DNA of 64,000 nucleotides from Olsenella uli (GCF_016900775.1 NZ_JACJKN010000012.1:1-64000), one strand, 5' to 3'; numbered from the stretch's first letter, positions 26,846-36,758 are shown. The notes: generated by a model from the letters alone, not told the origin. Program-made: numbers and translations.

Positions 26846-29641
26846 ATGCAGATCACCCTCACCCTGAACGGCACGCGCCTCGAGGAGGACGTCCGCCCGG
26901 ACATGACGCTCTTCGACTTCTGCCGCGCGCACGGTGCGAAGTCCGTCAAGTGCGCCTGCGAGACCTCCAACTGCGGCCTGTGCACCGTGCTTCTGGACGG
27001 CGAGCCTGTGCTCTCGTGCTCCGTCATGATGGCGCGCGCGGACGGCCACGACATCACCACCCTCGAGGGCATGCGCGGCGGCCGGCGCGAGCTTCTGGCC
27101 CAGTGCCTCGCCGAGGAGGGCGCGGAGCAGTGCGGCTTCTGCGCCCCGGGCCTCGAGATGGCCGTGCTCGCGCTCGACGCAGCCCGCCCGGGCGCCACGG
27201 ACGAGGAGGTCAGCCGCTACCTCTCCGGCAACCTCTGCCGCTGCTCCGGCTACGCGAGCCAGATGCGCGCGATCCGCCGCTTCCTCGCCCGCCACGCAAA
27301 CGGCGGCGCGCTGCCGCCGCGCGAGGTGCCCGCGGACGCCACCACCGAGTCGGGCGCCCCGCACCGCGAGATTGCGCGCCCGGTGGCGAAGAAGGACTCC
27401 GCGGCGCTGCTCGCCGGCGCGCCCGTCTACACCGCAGACCTCGCGCCCGAGGGCGCGCTCGTGGTGAAGCTCGTGCGCAGCCGCCACGCAAACGCCATCA
27501 TCACGGGCGTCGACAAGAGCCGCGCGCTCGAGGTCCCCGGCGTCGTGGCGGTCTTCGGCCCGGACGACGTGCCGCACCACCGCTTCACCCTTGCGGGCCA
27601 GAGCTTCCCCGAGCCGAGCCCCTACGACACCGTCCTTCTCGACAGGCACGTGCGCTACGTGGGCGACGAGGTCGCCATGGTCGTGGCCGAGACCGAGGCC
27701 GCGGCCGCGGCGGGCGTGAAGGCCGTGAAGGTCACCTACGAGCAGCTGCCCGCCGTGCTCGACGTCGAGGAGGCGCTGGACAACGCCACCGTCATCCACG
27801 ACGAGGACGACTGGACGCCCGGCGGCGACAAGTCCGGCGACCCCAGCCGCAACCTCGTGGCGCACGGCCAGCGCGTCCACGGCGACCTGGAGGCCGCCTT
27901 CGCCGCCTCCGACGTGGTGATCGAGCGCACCTACCGCACGCAGGCCACCGAGCAGGCCATGATGGAGACGTTCCGCTCCTTCGCCTACGCCGACGCCTTC
28001 GGCCGCCTCACGGTGGTGAGCTCCACCCAGGTGCCCTTCCACATCCGCCGGCAGGTGGCAAACGCCCTCGGCATCCCCAAGAGCCAGGTGCGCGTCATCA
28101 AGCCGCGCGTGGGCGGCGGCTTTGGCGCCAAGCAGAGCGGCTGCAACGAGCCCTTCGCCGCCTTCGCCGCGATGGCCACGGGACGCCCCTGCCTCTGCGT
28201 CCAGACGCGCGAGGAGACCATGTGCTGCTCCAACACGCGCCACGAGATGCTCCTCACGGTCCGCGTGGGCGCCCGGCGCGACGGCACCCTCACCGCGATC
28301 GACCTCCACGCGCTCTCCAACGCCGGCGCCTACGGCTACCACGGCACCACCACGGTGACCCTGGTGGGCGGCAAGGCGCTGCCGATCTACAACCACGTTG
28401 CCGCGAGCCGCTTTAGCTACGACGTGGTCTACACCAACACCACGCCGGGCGGCGCCTACCGCGGCTACGGCGCGACGCAGGGCTGCTTTGCCGTGGAGTC
28501 CGCCGTGAACGAGATGGCCGACGAGCTGGGCATGGACCCGTGCGAGCTGCGCCTCAAGAACCTCGTCAAGCCCGGCGAGACCCTCTGGCAGCTGAACGAC
28601 GAGCCGCTCCACAGCTGCCGGCTCGACGAGTGCCTCGCGCGCGCGATGGAGATGGTGGGCTGGCGCGACCGGCCGCTCCATGAGGACCTGGGCGAGAAGG
28701 TCCGCGGCCTCGGCGTGGCCCTCACCATGCAGGGCTCCGGCATCGCGATGGTGGACATCGCCAACGTGGACATCCGCCTCGAGGACGACGGCTTCTACGT
28801 GCTCTCCATCGGCGCCACCGACGTGGGCACCGGCGCGGACACCATCCTCGCCCAGATGGCCGCCGAGGCGCTCGGCGTGGACACGGCGCGCATCGTCACC
28901 AAGGGCGTGGACACTGACACCTCCCCCTTCGACACCGGCGCCTACGCCTCCTCGGGCACCTACACCACGGGCGGAGCCGTCGTGCGCGCGGCCGAGGACC
29001 TGCTGCGCCAGATCCGCGAGCAGGCGGCGCGCATCTGGGACGTCTCGGTCGAGGACGTGGAGGCGGACGGCGAGTCCGCGCGCTGCGCGAGGGCGGACGG
29101 TACCGAGCAGGAGATGACGGTCGCGGCGCTCGCCAACAAGCTCATCGGATTTGGCCTCAACCCCGGCATGCTCGAGGGCCACGGCACCAACGCCCAGCCC
29201 ACGTCGCCTCCGCCCTACATGGCGGGCATCGCCGAGGTGGAGGTGGACAAGGCCACGGGCAAGGTCACCGTCACGGACTACGCAGCCGTCGTGGACTGCG
29301 GCACCGTCATCAACCCGGCGCTCGCGCGCGTGCAGGCCGAGGGCGGCATCGCCCAGGGGATCGGCATGGCGCTCACCGAGCAGGTCGCGCGCGACGAGCG
29401 CGGCAGCCTGCGCACCGGCAGCTTCATGACCTACAAGGTGCCCTGCCGCCTGGACGTGCCCGAGCCGCGCGTGGAGTTCATGCCGAGCTTCGAGCCCACG
29501 GGGCCCTTCGGCGCCAAGTCCATCGGCGAGGTCGTCATCAACACGCCCTCGCCCGCCGTCATGAGCGCCGTGGCCCACGCCACGGGCCGTTACGTGCGGG
29601 AGCTCCCCATCCTGCCGAGCAAGGTCCTCGCGGCGGAGTAG
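26846..29641 (+). CDS. Xanthine dehydrogenase-family molybdoenzyme, fused Fe-S and Mo subunits
   Basis: The 931-residue protein joins a two-cluster [2Fe-2S] domain (CACETSNCGLCTVLLDG and CGFCAPGLEMAV with CRCSGYASQM, residues about 30-150) to a molybdopterin-binding hydroxylase domain (PRVGGGFGAKQSG, TTPGGAYRGYGATQ, TDVGTGADTILAQ and GPFGAKSIGEVVIN with the catalytic Glu). It hydroxylates a purine or another N-heterocycle or aldehyde; the substrate cannot be fixed. Fusion of the Fe-S and Mo parts is found in Xdh-like enzymes of anaerobes. The Mo-cofactor and sulfuration genes it needs are not in this window. Confidence 0.92.
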   Translation: MQITLTLNGTRLEEDVRPDMTLFDFCRAHGAKSVKCACETSNCGLCTVLLDGEPVLSCSVMMARADGHDITTLEGMRGGRRELLAQCLAEEGAEQCGFCAPGLEMAVLALDAARPGATDEEVSRYLSGNLCRCSGYASQMRAIRRFLARHANGGALPPREVPADATTESGAPHREIARPVAKKDSAALLAGAPVYTADLAPEGALVVKLVRSRHANAIITGVDKSRALEVPGVVAVFGPDDVPHHRFTLAGQSFPEPSPYDTVLLDRHVRYVGDEVAMVVAETEAAAAAGVKAVKVTYEQLPAVLDVEEALDNATVIHDEDDWTPGGDKSGDPSRNLVAHGQRVHGDLEAAFAASDVVIERTYRTQATEQAMMETFRSFAYADAFGRLTVVSSTQVPFHIRRQVANALGIPKSQVRVIKPRVGGGFGAKQSGCNEPFAAFAAMATGRPCLCVQTREETMCCSNTRHEMLLTVRVGARRDGTLTAIDLHALSNAGAYGYHGTTTVTLVGGKALPIYNHVAASRFSYDVVYTNTTPGGAYRGYGATQGCFAVESAVNEMADELGMDPCELRLKNLVKPGETLWQLNDEPLHSCRLDECLARAMEMVGWRDRPLHEDLGEKVRGLGVALTMQGSGIAMVDIANVDIRLEDDGFYVLSIGATDVGTGADTILAQMAAEALGVDTARIVTKGVDTDTSPFDTGAYASSGTYTTGGAVVRAAEDLLRQIREQAARIWDVSVEDVEADGESARCARADGTEQEMTVAALANKLIGFGLNPGMLEGHGTNAQPTSPPPYMAGIAEVEVDKATGKVTVTDYAAVVDCGTVINPALARVQAEGGIAQGIGMALTEQVARDERGSLRTGSFMTYKVPCRLDVPEPRVEFMPSFEPTGPFGAKSIGEVVINTPSPAVMSAVAHATGRYVRELPILPSKVLAAE

Positions 29642-29668
29642 CGGACAGCCCCTGCCCGCCGCAGAATT

Positions 29669-29722
29669 CGGGCGGGTCCCGGACGGCTCTCCCAGCGCGA
29701 CCGTCCGGGACCCGCCCGTTTT
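29669..29722 (+). terminator. Strong terminator after molybdoenzyme
   Basis: A perfect 18-bp stem (CGGGCGGGTCCCGGACGG with its complement) encloses a 14-nt loop and is followed by TTTTCC, 28 nt after the stop codon. Confidence 0.9.
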
Positions 29723-30064
29723 CCGTGCCGCGGGAGGGGCCGCCCGCGGACCGTCCGTCCTTCTCGCCCCGCAGGAGACCGGCGCGATTGGGTGGCATGT
29801 TTGATGTGCCGACGGGCCCGGAGCGCGCACTGAGGACAAACTTAAACTACGGCTTTATCCGCTCGCCACATATTCGGGATGACTGGGCGGCACCTTTGAT
29901 AAAGACCAGCTTTGATATCAGAGATGCCACCCAGTCGGGCGGGGAACGCGGCACGTGGGGGGCGAGATACGACCCCGGCCGACCCGCCGCGCCGCGGCCG
30001 AGAAGGACGCCCATCCGCACCCCGCGCTACACTTGAGCGGTTGGACGTTCTTCTCGGAGGCCAG
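29723..30064. other. Gap holding repeat element copy 2
   Basis: The part of the 423-bp gene-free stretch after the terminator. It contains the ~157-bp element at 29783-29939 and two CGAGAAGGAC/GTTCTTCTCG motifs near 30002 and 30048. No ORF of its own is convincing. The ABC exporter's promoter is probably here but no clean -35/-10 pair was found. Confidence 0.55.
29783..29939. repeat. ~157-bp element with inverted ends, copy 2
   Basis: It begins CGCGATTGGGTGGCATG and ends with the complement GATGCCACCCAGTCG. Interior blocks CGCGCACT and ACAAACTTAA match copy 1 (129-286) in order and spacing. An extra internal GACTGGGCGGCACC copy lies at 29881-29894. The similar length and matching ends indicate one mobile or functional unit. 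Confidence 0.78.
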
Positions 30065-31792
30065 ATGTTCAAGCTCAGACGCTACCTCGCCGGGCACTAC
30101 GCCGAGTGCGTGCTCGCGCCGCTCTTCAAGATGCTCGAGGCGCTGCTCCAGCTCCTCGTGCCGCTCGTGATGGCGCAGGTGATCGACGTCGGCATAGCCG
30201 CGCGCGCCGCCTCCTACGTGCTCGCCCACGGTGCGCTGCTCGCCGGGATGGGCGTCTTCGCCTGGGCCATCTCGGTCACGGCGCAGTACTTCTGCTCCCG
30301 GCTGGCCTCCGCCTTCGGTACGGCGCTGCGCGACGACCTCTTCCGCCACGTGCTCAGCCTCTCGCGCGCGGACGTTGAGCGCCTCGGCCGCGCGAGCCTG
30401 GTCACCCGCCTCACCAACGACTCCCAGCAGGTCCAGGACGGCCTCAACATGTTCTTCAGGCTCATCCTGCGCTCCCCCTTCGTGACCTTCGGCACCGTGG
30501 TCGCGGCCTTTCTCGTGGACGGCGTCGAGGGCGCGGCGCTGCTCGTGGCCGTGCTCGTCTCGGGCGGCGTGGTCATGGGCTTCATGCGCGTGACCACGGG
30601 CCGCTACCGCGAGATCCAGCGCGGACTTGACGACGTGCTCCTGGCCACCACGGAAAACCTCGAGGGCGTCCGGGTGCTGCGCGCCTTCCGCCGCGAGGGC
30701 GCGGAGCGGGCCGCCTTTGCCGAGGCGGCCGGCACCGTGCGGGACCGCCAGGTCGCCACCGGGGACATCTCGGCCCTCGTAAACCCGCTCACCTACGCGG
30801 CCATCAACTGCGGCCTCATCGCGCTTCTGTGGTTCGGCGGCCTGCGCGTGGACGCCGGGCACCTCACGCAGGGCCAGCTCGTGGCGCTCGTGAGCTACGT
30901 GAGCCAGGCGCTTGTGGAGCTGCTCAAGCTCACGAACCTCATCGTGCTGCTCTCCAAGGCCTCGGCCTGCGCCAAGCGCGTGAACGAGGTCTTCGAGACG
31001 CGCCCCTCCCTGGCAGACGGCACGCGCGAGGCCGCGCTCGCGCCGGGCGAGCCGGCTCTCGCCTTCGACGACGTGAGCTTTACCTACGCCGGCGGCGCCG
31101 GACACGCCCTCAGCCACGTGAGCTTTGCGCTCGCGCCCGGACGCACGCTCGGCGTGATAGGCGGCACCGGCTCGGGCAAGTCCACGCTCGCGAGCCTCGC
31201 CTTGCGCTTCTACGACGCCACTGAGGGCGCCGTCCGCGTGGGCGGCACCGACGTCCGCGAGCTCACGCGCGCGAGCCTCCGGCGCGAGGTCTCGCTCGTG
31301 GAGCAGGGCGCCACGCTCTTCTCGGGCACCATCGAGTCCAACCTGCGCTGGGGCGGCGCGGACGCGGGCGAGAAGGACCTCGAGGACGCGCTCGCCACCG
31401 CGCAGGCCGCCTCGGTCGTGGACGGCAAGGGCGGCCTTGCCGCCGAGGTCGAGCAGTTCGGCCGCAACTTCTCCGGCGGCCAGCGCCAGCGGCTCGCCAT
31501 CGCGCGGACGCTCGCCCGGCGCCCGGGCGTCCTCATCCTCGACGACGCCTCCTCGGCCCTCGACTTTGCCACGGACGCCGCGCTGCGCCGCGCCATCGCG
31601 CGCGACTGCGCGGGCACCGCCGTCGTGACCATCTCCCAGCGCGTGACCGCCGTGCGCCACGCCGACCAGATCCTCGTGCTCGACGGCGGGCGGCAGGTGG
31701 GGCTCGGCACCCACGAGGAGCTCCTCGAGGGCTGCCCCGTCTACCGCGAGATCTGCGAGTCCCAGCTCACCGCCGAGGAGGTGGCCCGATGA
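30065..31792 (+). CDS. ABC exporter half-transporter, degenerate ATPase site
   Basis: A 575-residue type IV (MdlA/LmrA-like) half-transporter: six membrane helices, then an ATPase with Walker A GGTGSGKSTLA, signature NFSGGQRQRLAIA and Walker B VLILDDASSALD. The residue after Walker B is Asp where the catalytic Glu is expected, and the H-loop His is replaced (VVTISQRVTAV). It should contribute the non-hydrolytic site of a heterodimer. ATG 30065 follows GGAGGCCAG. Its stop overlaps the next start as ATGA. Confidence 0.92.
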   Translation: MFKLRRYLAGHYAECVLAPLFKMLEALLQLLVPLVMAQVIDVGIAARAASYVLAHGALLAGMGVFAWAISVTAQYFCSRLASAFGTALRDDLFRHVLSLSRADVERLGRASLVTRLTNDSQQVQDGLNMFFRLILRSPFVTFGTVVAAFLVDGVEGAALLVAVLVSGGVVMGFMRVTTGRYREIQRGLDDVLLATTENLEGVRVLRAFRREGAERAAFAEAAGTVRDRQVATGDISALVNPLTYAAINCGLIALLWFGGLRVDAGHLTQGQLVALVSYVSQALVELLKLTNLIVLLSKASACAKRVNEVFETRPSLADGTREAALAPGEPALAFDDVSFTYAGGAGHALSHVSFALAPGRTLGVIGGTGSGKSTLASLALRFYDATEGAVRVGGTDVRELTRASLRREVSLVEQGATLFSGTIESNLRWGGADAGEKDLEDALATAQAASVVDGKGGLAAEVEQFGRNFSGGQRQRLAIARTLARRPGVLILDDASSALDFATDAALRRAIARDCAGTAVVTISQRVTAVRHADQILVLDGGRQVGLGTHEELLEGCPVYREICESQLTAEEVAR

Positions 31793-33561
31793 GCGAGAAG
31801 AACCCGCGCAGGGGCGGCGGGCGCCCCTCGGACGGCACCGTCCGCCGCATGGTCGGCCTCATCGCCGGACGGCGCGGCGCGCTCGCGCTGAGCGCCCTGC
31901 TCACCGTGGCCGTGGTGGTGGGCACGCTGTCGCTGCCCGTGCTCTCCGGCCGGGCGGTCGACTGCGTGGTGGGCCCGGGCGAGGTCGACTTCGCCGGCCT
32001 GCGCGCCGCGCTCGCCTGGATCGCCGGGGCGCTCGCCGCCACGTCCGCCTGCCAGTGGGCGCTCACGGCCGTGACCAACCGCCTCGCCTTCGGCGCGGCG
32101 CTCGACCTGCGCCGGCGCTGCTTCGACCACCTGCAGGTGCTCCCGCTCTCCTACCTCGACGCCCACGGCCACGGAGACCTTGCCAGCCGCATCGTCACGG
32201 ACGCCGACATGCTCACGAACGGCCTGCTCATGGCCTTCCAGCAGCTGCCCACGGGCATCCTCACCATCGTGGTGACGCTCGTCTTCATGTTCGCGCTCAA
32301 CCCCGCCATCGCCTGCGTGGTGGCGCTGCTCACGCCCGTCTCGGTCTTCACCGCGCGCTTCATCGCCACGCACAGCGCCAAGCACTTCTCGGGCCAGACG
32401 CGCATCCGCGGCGAGCTCACGGCCTACGTGGAGGAGATGGTCGGTGGGATCTCTGCCGTCGAGACCTTCCAGATGCAGGAGGACGTCGCGGCGCGCTTCG
32501 CCGAGACGGACGCCGCGCTTGGGGAGGAGAGCTTCAAGGCGGTGTTCTTCTCGTCTCTGGTGAACCCCACCACGCGGTTTGCGAACGCCCTCGTCTACGC
32601 CGCCATCGGCATCTTCGGCGCCTTCGTGGCCATGGGGGGCGGCATCACCGTGGGCGGGCTCTCGGCCTTCCTCGGCTACGCCGACCAGTACGCCAAGCCC
32701 TTCAACGACATCTCGGGCGTGGCCACCGAGCTCCAGAACTCCGTGGCGTGCGCGCGGAGGCTCTTCTCCCTCCTGGACGAGCCCGCCGAGGAGCCCGACG
32801 CCGCGGACGCCGCCGTGCTCGAGCGGCCCCGCGGCGAGGTGCGCCTGGACCACGTGGCCTTTGGCTACGACGCCGGCCGCCCGGTGCTCACCGACGTCGA
32901 CCTCGCCGTGCGCCCCGGCACGCGCATCGCCCTCGTGGGCGAGACGGGCTGCGGCAAGACCACCCTCATCAACCTCATCATGCGCTTCTACGACGTGAGC
33001 GCGGGCGCCGTGCGGGTGGACGGCCGCGACGTGCGCGAATGGACGCGCGAGAGCCTGCGCGCCGGCTGGGGCATGGTGCTGCAGGACACCTGGGTCCGCC
33101 GCGCCACCGTGCGCGAGAACGTGAGCATGGGCCGGCCCGACGCCACGCTCGACGAGGTCCGCGCCGCCTGCCGCGAGGCCTATGCGGACGACTTCATCTG
33201 CCGCCTGCCGCAGGGCTACGACACGGTGCTCGACGGCTCGAGCGCCCTTTCCGCCGGACAGCGCCAGCTCCTGTGCATCGCGCGCGTGATCTGCGCCCGC
33301 CCGGCAATGCTCATCCTCGACGAGGCCACCTCCAACATCGACACGCGCACCGAGCTCCTGGTCCAGCGGGCCCTCGCCAACCTCATGGCCGGGCGCACGA
33401 GCTTCGTCGTGGCGCACCGCCTCTCCACCGTGCGCGACGCCGACCTCATCTGCGTGATGGCGGACGGCGTCATCGCGGAGCGCGGGACCCACGAGGAGCT
33501 CCTCGCCGCCGGCGGGCGCTACCGGCGCATCTACGAGGCCCAGTTCGCCCCCACGGAGTAG
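31789..33561 (+). CDS. ABC exporter half-transporter, catalytic partner
   Basis: The 590-residue second half of the heterodimer. Six membrane helices precede Walker A GETGCGKTTLI, Q-loop VLQDTWVRRATV, signature LSAGQRQLLCIA, Walker B LILDEATSNID with the catalytic Glu and H-loop VAHRLSTV, so the residues lost in the partner are present here. The LSAGQ signature is common in this branch. Substrates of such exporters (drugs, lipids, peptides) cannot be deduced. A hairpin element follows the stop. Confidence 0.93.
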   Translation: MSEKNPRRGGGRPSDGTVRRMVGLIAGRRGALALSALLTVAVVVGTLSLPVLSGRAVDCVVGPGEVDFAGLRAALAWIAGALAATSACQWALTAVTNRLAFGAALDLRRRCFDHLQVLPLSYLDAHGHGDLASRIVTDADMLTNGLLMAFQQLPTGILTIVVTLVFMFALNPAIACVVALLTPVSVFTARFIATHSAKHFSGQTRIRGELTAYVEEMVGGISAVETFQMQEDVAARFAETDAALGEESFKAVFFSSLVNPTTRFANALVYAAIGIFGAFVAMGGGITVGGLSAFLGYADQYAKPFNDISGVATELQNSVACARRLFSLLDEPAEEPDAADAAVLERPRGEVRLDHVAFGYDAGRPVLTDVDLAVRPGTRIALVGETGCGKTTLINLIMRFYDVSAGAVRVDGRDVREWTRESLRAGWGMVLQDTWVRRATVRENVSMGRPDATLDEVRAACREAYADDFICRLPQGYDTVLDGSSALSAGQRQLLCIARVICARPAMLILDEATSNIDTRTELLVQRALANLMAGRTSFVVAHRLSTVRDADLICVMADGVIAERGTHEELLAAGGRYRRIYEAQFAPTE

Positions 33562-33576
33562 GCGTCACGACCGCCT

Positions 33577-33640
33577 GAGTGACTGGTTTCGCACAAACGG
33601 GCCCCTCTGCGGGGCCTCGTCCGGCCAAAACCCGTCACTC
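33577..33640. repeat. Nested hairpin element, copy 1
   Basis: The outer arms GAGTGACTGGTTT and AAAACCCGTCACTC enclose GGCCCC/GGGGCC, giving a 64-bp cruciform-capable element between convergent genes. A related element is at 36811-36876. It may act as a bidirectional terminator. Confidence 0.7.
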
Positions 33641-33667
33641 GCGTAGCGGGGCCGAGGAGGGCGGCCG

Positions 33668-35050
33668 TCACGCCAGCCCGCGCACGTGCGCAACGGCGAG
33701 AAGGGCGCTCTCGAGCTGCGTGGCCACGAGGTCGCGGATGGGGATCGTCCGGTAGCGCGAGCGCGCCTCGAAGCCGGCGCACGCCTCGCGCAGCCACGCC
33801 TCCGCCTCGGCGCCCACCTCCGCGGCCACGACGCGCTCGGAGGAGGAGAGCCGGCGCTCGGACGCCTCCCAGTCGATGGCGGAGAGCAGCATGCCCACGT
33901 TCCGCGAGCGATAGAAGCGGCGCACGACGTCGGCGTCGAAGGCCTCGGCGACGGTCGCCTCGCGCGCGAACGCCGGGTCGGACGTCGCCTGGCGCCGCAG
34001 GGCCGCGTCGGAGGCCGCGAAGGACCCCGCGGCGAGCGCCCGGCGATACGGGTTCTTCTCGCCCAGGAGGCCGCCGAGCGCGCCCAGCCACCCCGCCACG
34101 AGCCTCCCGCACGCGTCCACCCAGTCGAGCCGGGCGAGAAGGACCTCGGAGAGGGGGCGCCCGCAGCCCGAGCCGTCCTCGATGGCGCGGTCATAGAAGT
34201 AGGGGATCTCGCACACGAGGCCGAAGGTGCCGTGGCGGCGCGCCGCGTAGGCCGCGCTCGTCGTGCCATGCCCCACGAGCGCGGCCGGGTCCGCGGAGCC
34301 GAGGGACTCGTAGTAGTCGTAGGCGTCCTCCGCCCCGAGGGCCCCCAGGACGGCGGGCGCGAGCTGTTTGGCGTAGGGCATCTCGGGCGTCGAGAGGTCG
34401 AGCGGGACGCCCCTGCGGCGAGCCGCGTCGCGGAGCGGCTCCCAGAGCGCGGGGGTGGGCTCCGTCTCGTACCAGTAGGCCCCGCCGAAGCTGCAGTTGT
34501 GAAGCGAGAGCAGAAGGTCGGGCCGCGCCTCGTCGATGAGGAGCATCCCACAGGCCGCCTCGGGCGTGGGCGCATTGAACGCGAGCCGCTTGTGCCGCAC
34601 GGGGAAGGTCCAGTCCGGCTGGTCGGCGAAGTCGGGGCGGAAGTAGTGGCGCGCATAGTGGTACAGCGTGAAGGGGCCCTTGAGCCAGCCCTCGTTGAGG
34701 GCCAGGCCATCTATGTCCCACGCCTTGACGAGGTGCCAGGTGACGCCCAGCTCCGCGGCGAGCGCGGGCTCGGCAGCGAGGCGCTCGGCGAGGTAGCTCA
34801 CCGTCATCACGCCCACGGGCTCGTTGGGGTGGGGCGCCCCGAGCGCCACGGCGGCGCGCTCCCCCGCCCCCACGGTGAGACACCTCACGGGCCGTCCGCC
34901 CCGCGAGCGCCCGAGCTCCGTCACGCGCACGGCATGCGCGCGGGCGCAGGCGAGCTCGTCCGTGGCCGCTTCGAGCTCGTCCACGGTGAGGAAGCACGGG
35001 TAGTCCGGGACGCCCCGGAGCAGGTCCTCGCACGCGCTGGCAAACGACAT
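33668..35050 (-). CDS. Zinc carboxypeptidase-like protein (peptidase M14)
   Basis: A 460-residue cytoplasmic M14-type metallopeptidase. GAPHPNEPVG supplies the HxxE zinc pair (about residues 72-81), LLLSLHNCSFGG the third ligand, and LVCEIPYF a candidate catalytic Glu region. Such proteins trim C-terminal residues or act on cell-wall or gamma-glutamyl peptides; no signal peptide is seen. ATG 35050 is preferred to 35068 because GGGAGG lies 4 nt upstream. It is divergent from a peptide-binding lipoprotein, suggesting a shared role in peptide use. Confidence 0.85.
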   Translation of the reverse strand: MSFASACEDLLRGVPDYPCFLTVDELEAATDELACARAHAVRVTELGRSRGGRPVRCLTVGAGERAAVALGAPHPNEPVGVMTVSYLAERLAAEPALAAELGVTWHLVKAWDIDGLALNEGWLKGPFTLYHYARHYFRPDFADQPDWTFPVRHKRLAFNAPTPEAACGMLLIDEARPDLLLSLHNCSFGGAYWYETEPTPALWEPLRDAARRRGVPLDLSTPEMPYAKQLAPAVLGALGAEDAYDYYESLGSADPAALVGHGTTSAAYAARRHGTFGLVCEIPYFYDRAIEDGSGCGRPLSEVLLARLDWVDACGRLVAGWLGALGGLLGEKNPYRRALAAGSFAASDAALRRQATSDPAFAREATVAEAFDADVVRRFYRSRNVGMLLSAIDWEASERRLSSSERVVAAEVGAEAEAWLREACAGFEARSRYRTIPIRDLVATQLESALLAVAHVRGLA

Positions 35051-35068
35051 GGCGCCTCCCACAGACAT

Positions 35069-35085
35069 GACGACGTTGCGTCGTC
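35069..35085. promoter_or_regulatory. Palindrome between M14 peptidase and lipoprotein genes
   Basis: GACGACGTTGCGTCGTC is a perfect 6-5-6 inverted repeat centred in the 88-bp divergent gap and could be the operator for both genes. The regulator is not in view. Confidence 0.5.
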
Positions 35086-35138
35086 CCTCAGTTGCTACGA
35101 TACGCTAAACCGGACATTCAGAAACCTTGGAGGCCACC

Positions 35139-36758
35139 ATGTCGCACCCTAACCCCACAACGACGCCGCTCATCACCCGTCGCTGCGCGCTCGCCGGCGC
35201 GGGCGCGCTCGCGCTTGGGCTCGCCGCGTGCTCGGATGACGGGGACGCCGCGGGCGAGGGGGCCCAGGAGCGGGTCTTCACCTGGGGCGTCAAGAACACC
35301 AAGGAGACGCTCGACATGCAGCACTCCACGCAGAACGGGACCATCCCGGGCGCAATCTGCGAGTGCCTCGTGTCCTTCTCGCAGGACGACGGCACCGTGT
35401 CCCCCGTCCTCCTCACCGGCCTTCCCGAGGCGAGCGAGGACGGCCTTGCCTACTCCTTCGAGCTCGCGGAGGGCATCACCTTCCACGACGGGTCCGCCCT
35501 CACCGCCGAGGACGTGCGCTACACCTTCACGCGCATGTTCGTCCCCGAGCAGGCGTCGGTGTGCTCCGGCTACTACGTGATGATCGTCGGCGCCCAGGCC
35601 ATGCTCGACGGGGCGGCCACCGAGCTCGAGGGCTTCACCGTGGAGGACGAGCGCCACTTCACCATCCGGCTCGAGTACCCCTACGCGCCCTTCGTGAGCG
35701 CGCTCACGCTCGCCTTCGCCCAGATCTTCCCCCACGAGGCCTGCGAGGCGGCGGGCGACGACTGGGGCATCGGCACGCTCGTGGGCACGGGCCCCTACCG
35801 GCTCGTCTCCAGCACCGAGACGGGCGTCTCGCTCGAGGCCTTCCCCGACTACCACGGCGGGGCGCCGGCGCTCGACCGGCTCGAAATCGTCTACATCGAC
35901 GACAACAACACCAAGATGCTCAACTACAAGGCCGGCGACGTCGACGCCTGCGAGCTCGACGCGACCCTGCTCTCCCAGTACCAGAACGACGCCGAGGTGG
36001 CCGACCAGATCGTGTCCTACGAGCCCATGGGCACCTGCTTCGTGAACATCAACCTCAGCATGCCGGAGTTCTCCGACCCGCGCGTGCGCGAGGCGCTCTC
36101 GCTGGCCATCAACCGCCAGGAGCTCGTGGACACCCTGCTCTCGGGCGCGGGAACGCCTGCGACGCAGTTCCTGAACCCGCGCGAGATCGGCTACGACGAC
36201 ACGCGCGAGGCCTACGCCTACGACCCCGAGCGCGCCCGCGAGCTGCTCGCCGAGGCCGGCGCCGAGAACCTCTCCTTCACCGCGATGACGCGCGCCTCCG
36301 AGCAGAACATCATGGTGGCGCTCCAGGCCTACTGGGCCGAGGTCGGCGTGGACGTGAAGGTGGAGACGCTCGACAACGGCGTCTGGACCGACACGCGCGC
36401 CCAGGGCGGCATGCCAGCGACCATCGTCACCTGGCTCACCACCGTGCCGCTCGAGGGCGCCGTGCACCTCTCCTCGTGGTTCAAGACCGAGAACGCCGCC
36501 AAGCGGAGCTCCTTCTACGCCAACCCCGAGTTCGACGCCACCTGCGACGAGGCCCTCTCCGAGCTGGACGAGGGCGGGCGCGCCGAGCTCGCCCAGCAGG
36601 CCGACCGCATCCTCACGCAGCAGGACTGGGGCACGATCCCACTCTACTACCCCAAGCGCCAGATCGTCTGCCGGCCGTGGGTGTCCGGCATCGAGTTCCA
36701 GAACGCCATCATCGTGCTGAACGACGTCTCGGTGGACCTGGAGCAGAAGAGCGCGTAG
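35139..36758 (+). CDS. Peptide ABC transporter substrate-binding lipoprotein (SBP_bac_5)
   Basis: The 539-residue protein carries an N-terminal signal with twin arginine-like start and lipobox LGLAACSDD (Cys about residue 29), then an OppA/DppA-type fold (GLAYSFELAEGITFHDGSAL; DPRVREALSLAINRQELV; RASEQNIMVALQAYW). It should bind peptides, nickel chelates or similar at the outer face of the membrane. No permease or ATPase gene is adjacent, so the rest of the transporter is elsewhere. ATG 35139 follows GGAGGCCACC. Confidence 0.9.
   Translation: MSHPNPTTTPLITRRCALAGAGALALGLAACSDDGDAAGEGAQERVFTWGVKNTKETLDMQHSTQNGTIPGAICECLVSFSQDDGTVSPVLLTGLPEASEDGLAYSFELAEGITFHDGSALTAEDVRYTFTRMFVPEQASVCSGYYVMIVGAQAMLDGAATELEGFTVEDERHFTIRLEYPYAPFVSALTLAFAQIFPHEACEAAGDDWGIGTLVGTGPYRLVSSTETGVSLEAFPDYHGGAPALDRLEIVYIDDNNTKMLNYKAGDVDACELDATLLSQYQNDAEVADQIVSYEPMGTCFVNINLSMPEFSDPRVREALSLAINRQELVDTLLSGAGTPATQFLNPREIGYDDTREAYAYDPERARELLAEAGAENLSFTAMTRASEQNIMVALQAYWAEVGVDVKVETLDNGVWTDTRAQGGMPATIVTWLTTVPLEGAVHLSSWFKTENAAKRSSFYANPEFDATCDEALSELDEGGRAELAQQADRILTQQDWGTIPLYYPKRQIVCRPWVSGIEFQNAIIVLNDVSVDLEQKSA

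Noticed and set aside
26846-29641. Selenocysteine in the molybdoenzyme or desulfoferrodoxin
   Set aside because: No in-frame TGA is read through in either gene and no SECIS-like hairpin is needed to explain them.
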